Assembly: GCA_951230915.1 (NCBI GenBank)
Contig: OX579635.1
Coordinates: 38,626,001 to 38,690,000 of the forward strand
Origin: Antitrichia curtipendula
Lineage: Eukaryota > Streptophyta > Bryopsida > Hypnales > Leucodontaceae
Length of the DNA: 64,000 nt
Direction of reading: 5' to 3'
In this document: piece by piece, positions 33,061 through 43,021 of the stretch
How the letters are laid out: each line of letters begins with the position of its first letter
Numbering within the stretch: position 1 is the first letter of the stretch
Made by a program: the position numbers and the translations under genes
The notes under the pieces: generated by a model
What the model was told of the DNA's origin: nothing
What the model saw: only the letters and a program-made list of their open reading frames with translations
Database searches by the model: none

Positions 33061-33088
33061 TTTCTTTCTTGAAAAAGGTGCTTCAAAC

Positions 33089-33417
33089 TAAGATAGAAGG
33101 CTCAAGAATAGTTTGGGCATTAAGAACCCCTTCATGTAAAATGTACACAATTTGTACATGCTATTTTTTTGTAGCCTTCACTGATGTACAAACAGTGTAC
33201 ATTTCTGGGGTGGACGATTTTGGAGCCCTATGCCAACTCAAATTCAAAATTTCATAACTAATTTCAAAAAGCTCCAAAAAATATGAAACAACTTAGGTTA
33301 GATGCCAAATCCACTTCTCTTTCAAGGAAAACTTACTGAAAAATATTTCAAGAAGTTCTGCCTTCCCAAAATTCAGTTTCAGCTCTTAGGTGGGCAATTT
33401 CTGGACATGTTACCTTA
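33089..33417 (-). mobile_element. TA-AGGTA element (family C)
   Basis: TAAGATAGAAGGCTC at the left and CATGTTACCTTA at the right enclose 329 bp. The interior is the family interior in reverse (GCTCCAAAAAATATGAAAC, TTAGGTTAGATGCCAA, TTTCAAGGAAAA). Flanks fit TA duplication. Confidence 0.65.
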
Positions 33418-33606
33418 TGCTGAATTGCTCAGTATTTTCACAATTTTGGGTGTGTGTTTCTTCCGTAATGTGGGAGTGCATTTCAGGCAAGAATCTATGC
33501 ATGTTAGTCTTCAAAAGGTGTCTGTTTGTCAGGTGTGGCTTACCTTACGCGCACTGACCAAAGGATCCACAATGGGCTTCTTATTCTTATCTTATTATAA
33601 TCTTAT

Positions 33607-33903
33607 TAAGGTAGGGGACTGTAAAAGCGACCCTTTACCAGCTGATTTGCATTTTGGGGAAGCTAAACTCCTTAAAACAATTTTCAGTAAATTTTCATGG
33701 TAAGAAAAATGGAATTGGCATCTAACCCAAGTGGTTTCATATTTTTTGGACCTTCATGGAATTAATTATGAATTTTCGAAGTTGAAAAACAGTGGTTTCT
33801 AAAAGCGACCCCCTCCTGAAATGTACACTTCTGATACATGTTAGAGGCAAAATCTACCAGATCGCTTTTAGAGACAGGTTGCTTTTACAGCCCCCCTACC
33901 TTA
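33607..33903 (+). mobile_element. TA-AGGTA element (family C)
   Basis: TAAGGTAGGGGACTGTAAAA at the left pairs with the inverse of TAAGGTAGGGGGGCTGTAAA at the right, a terminal repeat of about 26 bp. Length 297 bp. The interior has the CATATTTTTTGGACCTTCATG and AATTGGCATCTAACCCAAGT blocks. Confidence 0.75.
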
Positions 33904-34280
33904 GTAAGTTAACAAACAGTGCATATGTTTTCACCTCAGAGGTGATGAGTGATGAGTGTCTGTGGCGGGCTTCACTTGTGCGACCCTGCCATAATGAGAT
34001 AAGCTCCTTCACTGACACATTGCTTCTCACGCTCACATTGAGTCGCAGTTTGACTGCAGTAAACTAATTTTGACTGACACACGAAGGCTTGCTGCACTGC
34101 ATGCAAACCAGGGAGGATTTTGGTTTTTAAAAAAAAAATAATAAAAATAATCCCATATCAAATATCCCCCGGATTTCTAACCGTTTTGTCCTTACCCACA
34201 TTTGGAATTCTCAATTGAATGATGAGAAAACGGTGAGTCACACTGTCACAGGCATCACAGGTGTGAAGTTATATACTCTG

Positions 34281-34759
34281 TAAGGTAACAGGTTCAGAAA
34301 TCGCCCACCTAAGAGCTGAAACTGAATTTTGGGGAGGCGAAGCTTCTTGAAATGTTTTTCAGTAAATTTTCCTTGAAAGAGAAGTGGAATCTCATGTTTT
34401 TTTGGAGCTTTGTAGAATTAGTTATGCAAAGTTTGAAGTTGAACTCGCATAGGGCTCCAAAACTACCCACCTCTAAAATGTACATTGTTTGTACATCAGC
34501 AAAGGCTATGAAAAAACATCATGTACAAATAGTGTACCACAGGGAACTTTGGACGATTCACTGGGCAGTGAATGGCACAAAAAACGGGGTGAATGGAGGG
34601 TGAAAGTTTACTATCTTTAGACAAGTCTAAAGATAGTAAACTTTCACCCTCCATTCACCCCGTTTTTTGTGCCATTCACTGCCCAGTGAATCGTCCAAAG
34701 TTCCTTGTGGTACATTGGGCGGTTTTGGAGCCTGTGCGCTTTTCGAACCTCCTACCTTA
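34281..34759 (+). mobile_element. TA-AGGTA element (family C) carrying a hairpin insertion
   Basis: TAAGGTAACAGGTTCAGAAA at the left and CCTCCTACCTTA at the right. It is 479 bp, against about 330 for sisters. The extra length is the near-perfect hairpin at 34533-34714. Sister copy 48700-49031 reads CTGTACATTTG where this copy has the hairpin between two GTAC sites. Confidence 0.75.
34533..34714. repeat. near-perfect 90-bp-arm hairpin
   Basis: The left arm 34533-34622 and the right arm 34625-34714 are inverted copies differing at one position (CACAGGGAAC against CACAAGGAAC), with a 2-nt spacer AA. GTAC lies at both outer ends and may be a 4-bp target duplication. A transcript would fold into a long double strand suited to Dicer-like processing. 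No coding frame spans it. Confidence 0.9.
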
Positions 34760-34825
34760 GGAGTGAAGTTACATACTCAGTAGTAAGCTAAAACTGCACA
34801 ACATTGGTTTGAAAAATGGTTTATA

Positions 34826-35238
34826 TAAGGTAGGAGGCTCTGAAACCAAGCGGGCATTTAGAACTGCCCAGATAGACTCGCCTGAAATGGACATGCGGTG
34901 GTCTTTAAATGGACCTTCTGTAGTCATTGAATGGATCGGTAAAAAAATTATTTATTGCAAGAGCCAATCATTCTCTTTGTTTTCCCCATTTCTCTCTAAA
35001 AACTGCATGTGAACGGTTTATGGAAGACCTAGGATCATAAATAGGGATCTGTAACTCATCATGTTTGAAAATTCATAAGTAATTCAAAAATGCTTTAAAA
35101 AATACGAAGCGACTTGTGTTACAATCAAAATCTATTTTTTTTTGTCTGAAAAATGAGCTAAAAATAATCCCATCCAAGAAACCACATGAAAAAGGCAGAC
35201 CAGCCCTTAGATGCTCGCTTTCAGAGCCTCCTACCTTA
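34826..35238 (+). mobile_element. TA-AGGTA element (family C)
   Basis: TAAGGTAGGAGGCTCTGAAA at the left is the exact inverse of TTTCAGAGCCTCCTACCTTA at the right, a 20-bp perfect terminal repeat. Length 413 bp. The interior is partly replaced by unrelated sequence. Confidence 0.8.
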
Positions 35239-36900
35239 ACTTAATGCGGTATTTCTTGGTGGTTTCGATACCTCGATTTGCAGGAAATTTTCACAAGTGT
35301 AGCGCAGATTTGGGAGGGCTGCTGTAGTTCCTTGGCTTCAGTTTCAAGGCAAGGCAGCGGATATTTTTTTGGTTTGGGGGAGAGGAGGGGGGGGCAATTA
35401 TGCTATGTTTGGATCCCACCTAATTTGGCACAGAATGTTAGTATCCCACTTTCTAAACCAGGAATCAATGGAAATCATTTTCTTGATTATTCTTTAATTA
35501 TTGTTTTCCAAAAACTGGAAACAGTAAACAAATTTCGAAAAAAAATAGTTTTGTACTCTCAAGCTGTTAGAACTGAGATTTATCATTAGTCGAAGACAGG
35601 GATCCATACATACAAGGCCACGACGGACTTCCACCATTTCTGTGACCACTAATAGAGTCCATTGTGGGTACTTCGGTACTTTAATCATTGCAAAAAGAAG
35701 AAAAAGAAAAAGAACTGCAATCTCTTTTTGGTAATAGTTAGCGTGAATTGAGAGTCTAAGTATTGATCTAGGATCCCACAAGGGCAAGGTGACTGACATT
35801 TTCTACCCTAATTCTTGAAAATTATATTTTCATTTTGAATATGCCACCATGTTGTATGTAAATGTGCTACTTTACTTTTTTTTACTACACTAAAATGCAA
35901 AGAAACGCTTATAGAACATTCAATAGGTCTCACAATTGGAAAGGTAATAACAATAGATAATTATATCTGTACTCTCTTTCAAAAACGTAATAAAAAATTC
36001 AAAATTGTCTTATTCAATCATTACAATGCAATCTAATGACTTTGAAGAACATAGATTGTTATATTGTTTGAGGTCACCCAATTTTTTCTTAAAAGGATGT
36101 AGGAAACCATACATACTATTTGTATCAGACTCTTGGGAGATGAATTGTGTACTAAAGTATGGCAACACAAATACCATTGGATATTTGGATCATTAATTCA
36201 ACAATCGGTATTCTTTCATCTGAATGTCATTTTAACATTGAACCTTATCATGCACTATACAAATAGAATTGGTAATCATACATGTTGAAGTTGCAACAAT
36301 CAACCATATTGGGGAATGCCATGTGTCATATGATCCAGCTTGATCAACATGAGGACACACATACTTTTGTAGTTTTGTCAATACAACATTGATACCTCAA
36401 TTCATGCACCTTCAATGCCAAATACACAGAAAGAAAAAACACCATGTTAGGGACGACAATTGTGCTCCCCAGCCATCGACTGTGCAGAGTACACCCAAGA
36501 CGACGACACCCTCAAATCCTAGTCACTCGATCTCAGAAAATGCAAGGATTTGAATTGTGTACATTGCAAATCGTTTAGATACAAAGGTGAAACAAAGGCT
36601 ACAAGTTTCAATATCTACAAACTGGAAAAGGATGATTGATTGTTCCATAATGCAAAACTCGAAATTGCCATACTGTATCTATCAATACGGTGCGCAACCT
36701 TGTGACTCCAGAAAGAGTGTAGATCGACTGCACCCTAGCCTTGGGGTGGCGAACCCAATGCGATTTGCCCCACCCGTGCTAGCTGGGACTTCGACTGGGA
36801 AACTGCTAAGGATGTCACTGAAGCTTGATTAACGCTGCTCGCTGCACCCCGAATTAACCTTACCCGTGAATTTTGTACAAGTACTTGACGCTTTGCAATC
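35239..36900. other. intergenic DNA
   Basis: No gene is supported. From about 36430 the composition becomes more balanced, as it does further into the F-box island. Frames such as 35494-35799 (minus) and 36557-36832 (plus) have no recognisable domain. The latter ends near the minisatellite and could be part of the F-box 3' region read on the wrong strand. Confidence 0.4.
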
Positions 36901-36939
36901 TGGATATCTGACCTTCGATCGATCCGTGATTCGTTTTCA

Positions 36940-37258
36940 GCCACCCTGAAGTTCCAAATTTCAGTGACCTTCAAGTTCCCGGTACATCTAAGCTTCTAGT
37001 CAGGTGCCCCGGAGTACGTTCCACTGATTTCGATCTCTTCCCCAAAAGTTTCTCCGATTTCTATCAGTCCACAGAGTTCCGGATATTTCAAGACACCCCG
37101 GAGTTCCACTGATTTCAGACACCCTCGGAGTTTCACTGATTTCTATTCACTCTAAAGTTTCAGGCACCCCGGAGTTCCAACTGAATTCTAGGCAACTCTC
37201 GATCGACTTTCAGGCACCCCGGAGTTTCAGTGATTCAGTCACGCTGGCGTTTCGATCG
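36940..37258 (-). repeat. degenerate minisatellite downstream of the F-box gene
   Basis: At least five units of a roughly 27-bp motif occur on the plus strand: CAGRCACCCCGGAGTTYCAC followed by TGATTTC. Units start near 37001, 37090, 37116, 37161 and 37211, with a weaker one near 36943. Spacing is irregular (26-88 bp). The array lies about 55 bp past the F-box stop codon, so it is probably transcribed in that gene's 3' UTR. Confidence 0.7.
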
Positions 37259-37312
37259 ATCTGAGGGGGGTGGATGTACGTACGTGGAGTAGTTGTGCAG
37301 GTGGGAAACTAG

Positions 37313-38473
37313 CTAGGGGTGAATGTCCACTCTCAAGTGGACACTCAATCCCCCGTAAGCAGCCATGCTCTTCATTTTACTTCCCGGACTACTCGGCAAA
37401 ATGTGCCAGAAGCGCTCTTCCAGATCATACAACCAACGCTCGCCCGTGGTGATCGAGATGAAGCACAGCCCCTCCGACTCATCGTAACTCCGATAGCAAC
37501 ACACCTTGAAGTGATCCAGAAACTGCTTGCTCGGACCGAGCGGCACCTCTTCCAGGGCCGTCGTAACACGTAGTCCCTCTGGATCGAGTTCCGAGATTTG
37601 CACGCGATCCGAGCCTTCGTACTTCTGCTTCATCACCCGACTGATCATGAGAATGCGCCCGTGGTGCTGCACCAGGTGCACGTTGCTGTGCAGTCCGGGA
37701 AGATTCACGTGGTAAGACTCCCACAGTCCCGTCTCCATGTCGAACGTGGAGATTCCCGTTTTGCACTCCGCGGCGCACACGAGCACGGACGAATTCGTCG
37801 CCGTCACGGACGTGCTCGGGCTGCGGTCGTAATACGGGAAGCTGTGTCGCGACGGGACGGAGTCGGACTCTGTCCACTCCATGCTTCCCGACTGGTACGA
37901 CCACGTCGCAGCCCTGTCGTGATCGATGAGGAGGACTCGGTAGGTGTTCGTGAAAGTGTCCACCACCATAGCCACGAAAACGGGCAAGTTGTGGTACGCT
38001 TTCGCGTCGCCCCAGCGTGGTAGGATCCGCCACGCTCGCGTGGCGGGGTTGCAGACTCCCACCACGACTTCCCGGTGAGTACTACTGCCGTCCTTGTACC
38101 CCACGAAGCAGAGCAATCCGCCTCCGACTGATGTGATGTAGAAGTCGCGGATGGGCAAGCTGTCGAGCGACATGTTGAACCAGTTCTTCGCTACGGGGCA
38201 GTAAAGGGAGCTGCTGCGAAGGTAGTAAAGCTCCGGGCCGGTGGCTTGCTGGAAGAAACTGAAGGCGCTAAACGCGGGCTCGTTCACGGTGAGCACGTAA
38301 GCCGGGCACTGAAGCGTGAGAGCGCGCTGGGTGATCAGGAAACGCGACGTGCGCAGAAGCGCGTTCCATTTCGTGCTGACGCCGCGCATTGGGAGAAGCT
38401 CCGGCAATGGTAGGTGCGCCAGGATGAGCTCCAGCAGGGGCTCGGGGAGGGTGCCCCAGAGGGAGGGGTCCAT
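37313..38473 (-). CDS. F-box protein with C-terminal propeller (kelch/FBA type)
   Basis: F-box proteins bind SKP1 in SCF ubiquitin ligases and present substrates. From ATG at 38473 the product is 386 residues. The F-box is at about 5-45 (LWGTLPEPLLELILAHLP, then a Trp-containing helix, KWNALL). After it comes a beta-propeller-like region with the typical VVVGVCNPATRAWRILP motif and repeated Trp-ended strands (GLWESY, RFWHILP). The frame stays open upstream to 38656, with another ATG at 38602, but the MDPSLWG-LPE-LLE start matches plant members of this family, so 38473 is preferred. A possible splice acceptor (GGGTTCCAG, intron ending about 38524) in the upstream part suggests the extension is intronic or leader. 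Stop TAG at 37313-37315. It resembles plant F-box/kelch proteins of the UFO/HWS type in layout; the substrate is unknown. Confidence 0.85.
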   Translation of the reverse strand: MDPSLWGTLPEPLLELILAHLPLPELLPMRGVSTKWNALLRTSRFLITQRALTLQCPAYVLTVNEPAFSAFSFFQQATGPELYYLRSSSLYCPVAKNWFNMSLDSLPIRDFYITSVGGGLLCFVGYKDGSSTHREVVVGVCNPATRAWRILPRWGDAKAYHNLPVFVAMVVDTFTNTYRVLLIDHDRAATWSYQSGSMEWTESDSVPSRHSFPYYDRSPSTSVTATNSSVLVCAAECKTGISTFDMETGLWESYHVNLPGLHSNVHLVQHHGRILMISRVMKQKYEGSDRVQISELDPEGLRVTTALEEVPLGPSKQFLDHFKVCCYRSYDESEGLCFISITTGERWLYDLEERFWHILPSSPGSKMKSMAAYGGLSVHLRVDIHP

Positions 38474-39300
38474 CCATACTTGTTTCGTCGGATCAGAAAG
38501 GCCCGACAAGTTCACGTTCAATCCTGGAACCCAAAACACCGACAGAAACTCGTTATCCTCACGATCGATCCAAACAACAACCCGGCCAAAACTAGTGCAC
38601 ATCCAATCAACAAACCAGCAACTCAGATCGACAGCAAACTTCCTCACATGCAACAAACAACCCGAACCCAGACTAGCTTTCTAGTGTCGTGCTGCTTTTC
38701 ATTCGATCAAGAAACTGCCGATTTATTAATTCAGACAACAAACCAGTGTACAGTACATCCGATCAACAAATTAACTGATTATCGACGACAGTCAGAAACC
38801 AATCAGTGTAGCCAGCATTTGCACACACCAGGCATCGTGTATGAGTCGATCTTCACTTTCTTATTTCCTTGCGAGCATCCCAACCTGATACCGGTGAGTT
38901 ACCTCGTGAGCATGAGCTTCTAATTAAGATAGCTCGGCACTAGGAATTCAACTGACTACTTTCTGTCTGCACAAGTCGGTGATCTGGGAGGAGCTACCTT
39001 CTCGCAGCTTGCGTCATATTAACAAAGAGCCTCAACTATGATCGGCTACATGCACAAAGTAGGTGAGCAAGTTCCAGTGACTTCCAGTAAGTTGCAGAAG
39101 ATCGACAATTCAATGTCAATATATATAATGTGCAAGGAAGCTAGCGGCAGCTAGTACTCGAACTCGAACGTACTCTGCAACTACAGGCTGGTCTGGTTCT
39201 AGCTAGCAACAAGAAACTAACTCACTGGATGAATGGCCTTTGGGAGGCGAATGTTGACGCGAGCTAGCTAGCTAGCTAGCTCCCAATACTGTACCAATTG
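38474..39300 (-). promoter_or_regulatory. F-box gene leader and promoter region
   Basis: Balanced composition and absence of repeats mark this as the leader and promoter of the F-box gene. On the minus strand a TATATATA box lies at about 39119-39127, which would place a start near 39090 and give a leader of about 600 nt. A CCA|GTGAGT donor at about 39225 and the acceptor near 38524 are alternatives implying a 5' intron. These cannot both hold with the TATA assignment. Confidence 0.35.
39261..39282. repeat. AGCT/CTAG palindromic repeat
   Basis: Five tandem AGCT tetramers flanked by G and C form a perfect 22-nt palindrome in the F-box upstream region. It may be a simple-sequence expansion. Confidence 0.8.
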
Positions 39301-40020
39301 AACGGTGAGCGACGCGACCCGGGTTTACTTGTGTATCCTCCACGAGTATGACAATTCGGGCTAACAACGATTCGCAATCCATGTGGCCACCACTCCCTCC
39401 CTCCCCCTGAAATAAGTAAAACCAGTAATCGTCCATTAAGAAACCAATAAATGTATTGAATAAAATCTGGGGATTTTCATATGAATCACGAATATCTCCT
39501 TTGGTTGTTTCTATTCCTGTGCGTGGATTCGTGAGTGGGCCAGGGGCGTACAAAAATACGAGCTCTGGGTGTGAGTGTTTATTAATAAGTCACCAAACGT
39601 GGTCTCCGGTCGCCGTGACGGAACTCGTATAATTCCTATTTACAATTTCATGGCAGAATGTTCCAGTGTTCCCCTACAAGCAACAAAGGGTTGTATAAAC
39701 CAAGTGGCGTCGATTGTGGGCTGCCTGCCATCGGAAGCCCGGAATTCATGTGAAGAAACTGTACCCAGTGGAGTGCCATGCCCCTAGTGTCAGGCTTGGC
39801 ACCGGGCGGATTCATTTTCTTCACTCATGCATGGGAAGGACAGCGAGAACCAACGCAAAAGACGCCGGGTGGTAAAAACATGCCCTGGGACTGGGGAAAC
39901 GCTGAGCGACTGATGAGACGCCTGCCGGAGCAGCCATTTCAGTTGGGGCTCACGGAGGGTCAAACAGTGCCAGAAACTTACTCGAAATAGAAGACTTTCA
40001 TCCAATTTTATTAAGCCGAG
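39300..40020. other. GC-richer unresolved island
   Basis: The composition is clearly less AT-rich than the surrounding DNA, with open frames on both strands (39272-39553 minus, 93 codons; 39575-39987 plus, broken by one stop). Codon content looks non-random, but I recognise no domain. It could be a gene remnant, an organelle-derived insertion, or the distal promoter of the F-box gene. Confidence 0.35.
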
Positions 40021-40226
40021 TGTGTTTCTTGTGTGTGTGTGTATGCAAACTTTGGGTGGTGGACAAGCCCCTACTTGAACTTGAGTAATAACTAGAGAGT
40101 ATTTTATAGTTCTAAAAAGATGCCAAATTCTCTCATCACACCAGATGCCTTTCGAGTCTATTGGGCAACTCCTACCTACTTATTCTTCATTTGCACTTTA
40201 GTCAATAAAATCGATCCTTTTTGAAC

Positions 40227-41184
40227 TTAACCCCTCCAAGGACCAAGCTTGTATTTTGGGCAACATAACTTTTTTGGGTAGGTACATGTGAGTGGAGATT
40301 TGACTTGTTTGGGCTGAATATTTTTTTTACAAGGTGTGGACAAAGAAATATCTTTCATGAGTGCTAAATTTCATTTCATTTCATTTGAGTATGCATGTGA
40401 AAAGTTATGATGCAAAATGTTGTTTGTTTCTCTACTCAGGCAGTTCGCGCAGATTTTTTAAATCACTTTTTTTCATAAATAAAAAATTTGAAATTGGTTT
40501 TCTAGATTTAAATACGTGTGGAAAACTTTAAATAATTCCATTTTGATCAATGAGATTAAAGTTTTGAGGAGTTTTAGTTTGTAGGCAATTATGGAATCTC
40601 TACTCGAAAACAAACTTTGAAGTCCTTTATTAAAGTCTATTTTAAATATTTTTGAAAAAAATTAAGTTATAGGATGTAGTCATGTAGATTGTTTATTACA
40701 ATACTGCAACCCCTGGAGTTGGCATTTTTCAATTCCATAACTAAATTCTTAACAATTTTGTATTTTGAATCATTTTTTACTTCTTTCTACTTACTATTTT
40801 TTTTCCTATATATTGTACGATTCCAAATGATGTGAAAATTTGCAAGCATGTAGCCATTTTGCCTTGAAGAATGAATCCAAAGAAGCACCATTGTTTTGGA
40901 CATTTTTACATACAAATGTGACCTTGTGAAGTGTAGCTGCCCAATTTTTTGCAGGGCCAAAAAAATGATTTTTGTCACTTCAATGCTAATATATCTTGCA
41001 ATCCACACGGTGGAAATTTCTGAAATTATTTCCACATCTTTTCAAACCAACGTACTATGATGAGTATGATCTTGTGGTTACATGTATTCAAAAATGTTTT
41101 TATTCTAAATTTTTTTATTTGTCCAAGAAATGGCAGTTTTGGAGCATTTTTGATAAAAATATAGTCAAGAATTTTAGGGATTAA
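40227..41184 (-). mobile_element. TTAA-CCCCTAAAG element, reverse
   Basis: TTAACCCCTCCAAGGACC at the left and a TTTTAGGGATTAA end at the right enclose 958 bp with the inverted family interior (GGCAACATAA, CTTGAAGAATGAATCCAAAG, TGCAATCCACACGG). The left end has small changes. Its right TTAA is also the left TTAA of the following element. Confidence 0.75.
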
Positions 41185-42080
41185 CCCTTGAAGTCCCATT
41201 GGCCCTACATGGGTCAAAATGCAACTTTGGGTTGGCTCATATGGTCTGAACAATCATTGTAAATTTTTGAATTTTTTTTGTGGAGCTAGGAAAACACATA
41301 AGCTTCATGGAAATACAATTTTTATTTTGATTGGTGCCAAGAAGAAAAATTTATGGCACAATAAGCCAAAAACAAAGGTCCACAAGCAGCACAAAGAAAA
41401 TCAAAATAATTATTAAAGTTTTATTTTTTCCAAACATTATATTTTTTCTACATGTGAAGCTTTGATTCATTTTATTTGGACTAGTAATGAGAAAGTAGTG
41501 GGCAATTTTATTTTTAAGCATCCTCTTCAAAAAACAACTTATAGGTTTCATTTTTTAATGCAATTTTCACAAAAAAAATTGTTTGACAAGATTAAATATA
41601 CTTGCTAGAAAAATCTCACCATTGGAATTATTGTTTTTCAATTCTATTTTAGAACTATTAACAATTTATTTTTTTGTTATTCTAAGACCTACTTCTACTT
41701 ACTAATTTTTTTGAGATTAATAGTCAAGTGTGTTTTTTTAAGTTTTTTTCTTGGACTTTCAACTCAATTTTTTAACATAAATATTTTTTAATTCAAAGTT
41801 TGTCGTGGAAAACATCTCCACAAATGGCAATCAAAGTCATCTCAAATTACAAGACAATGTTCAAAAAAAAAAAAATTTCAACTTTGAAATCTAATATCTT
41901 CCAATCGATAAGGTCAAACTTCATGGAATTTTTACCACATGATCTGAAATAGGTCAAGTACAAGATCCTATAGTTGAATTTATTTATTTTTAATTCTTTG
42001 TTTACTTGAGCAAACACAACAAAAATGGCAATTTTGAATATTTTTTTGATAGAAAATGGCCTTGGGACTTTCAGGGTTGA
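41181..42080 (+). mobile_element. TTAA element, subtype B, abutting the previous copy
   Basis: Starts TTAACCCTTGAAGTCCC at the shared TTAA and ends GGGACTTTCAGGGTTGA, where TTGA stands for a mutated TTAA. The 900-bp interior follows subtype B (AAGCTTCATGGAAATAC, TTTGATTCATTTTATTTGGAC, CTTCCAATCGATAAGGTCAA). Confidence 0.7.
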
Positions 42081-42648
42081 GTCCAACTATCAAAACAAAG
42101 CTTATGAAAGCTAGTTTCTATTCAAATTTGAAAATTTGAAAAATTCCCCAAATTAATTATTTAATGACCATTTGAACTTTAGACCTATTACCATAGTCTA
42201 ATGATTTATTAATTATAAAGAGACACTAAAATTTGATTTATACCATGACTTTCTAAACCATAATGTATACCTATGGAAAAAAAATTTAGATTTTTTAAGC
42301 TTATTTTGTATTAGATGTTAATTTTTTCACTTTTTCTTTAAAAATTCATAATAATTTTGAATTTTTACAAAAATAATTTGAAATTTATGTGACTTATAGA
42401 AGACATATGATATCTTTGAAAAAATAAAAATAAATAAAAATCTCATTTAAATTTAGTCACAAAATGAACCATATAAATTAAAGGATTTTGAAGTTTGACC
42501 ACATGGCCACAAGGTTCATCCTGTCAAGGTTAATGGCTCTAGATGTAATGGGAGGAAGATTTCTTTGGGAGGATTAGTTTTTTATTAGTCAAATTAGTCA
42601 AAAAAAAATACAGAAAGAAGAACTTGTATAAGTAACCTGGATTCCAAG

Positions 42649-42801
42649 CTCTAGAAAAGAATTATGTTGAAGTCAACATAATCTACATGATATTTTTATG
42701 TTTTTAGTGAATTTCTTTTGGTTTCAAGTGCAAAACTTTGTGCTTGAAATATAAAAACATCAAATAGATTGTGTTGACTTCAACACATTTTTCTTCTAGT
42801 G
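42649..42801. mobile_element. 153-bp CACTA-type MITE
   Basis: It is flanked by AAG on both sides (42646-42648, 42802-42804), a 3-bp target duplication. The left end CTCTAGAAAAGAATTATGTT and the right end AACACATTTTTCTTCTAGTG form a long imperfect inverted repeat that continues inward through GTTGAAGTCAACA. The left CACTA has become CTCTA. Confidence 0.7.
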
Positions 42802-42971
42802 AAGTTTTGGATGGGAGTGCATAGGGATTTAAACAATGGACTCAATGTTTAGATGAAATTTAGCTAGTCTAAAGGGTTGTGAGTTTTCCCGAGTTCTTGG
42901 ATTACAGGGACTTAGTCACAATAGTAGAATGACGTTGCTAAGAGATTGACACAGCAGATAATACTAATTAA

Positions 42972-42978
<7 letters not shown>

Positions 42979-43017
<39 letters not shown>
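42979..43017. repeat. (TA)n microsatellite
   Basis: About 19 uninterrupted TA units. Confidence 0.95.

Positions 43018-43021
<4 letters not shown>

Noticed and set aside
37598..38023. 141- and 184-codon frames on other frames of the F-box gene
   Set aside because: They overlap the F-box coding sequence in GC-rich DNA and have Arg/His/Pro-rich shadow composition.
39272..39553. 93-codon minus-strand frame as a real gene
   Set aside because: The residues look natural but I recognise no family, and the frame ends in the AGCT simple repeat; it is left as part of an unresolved island.
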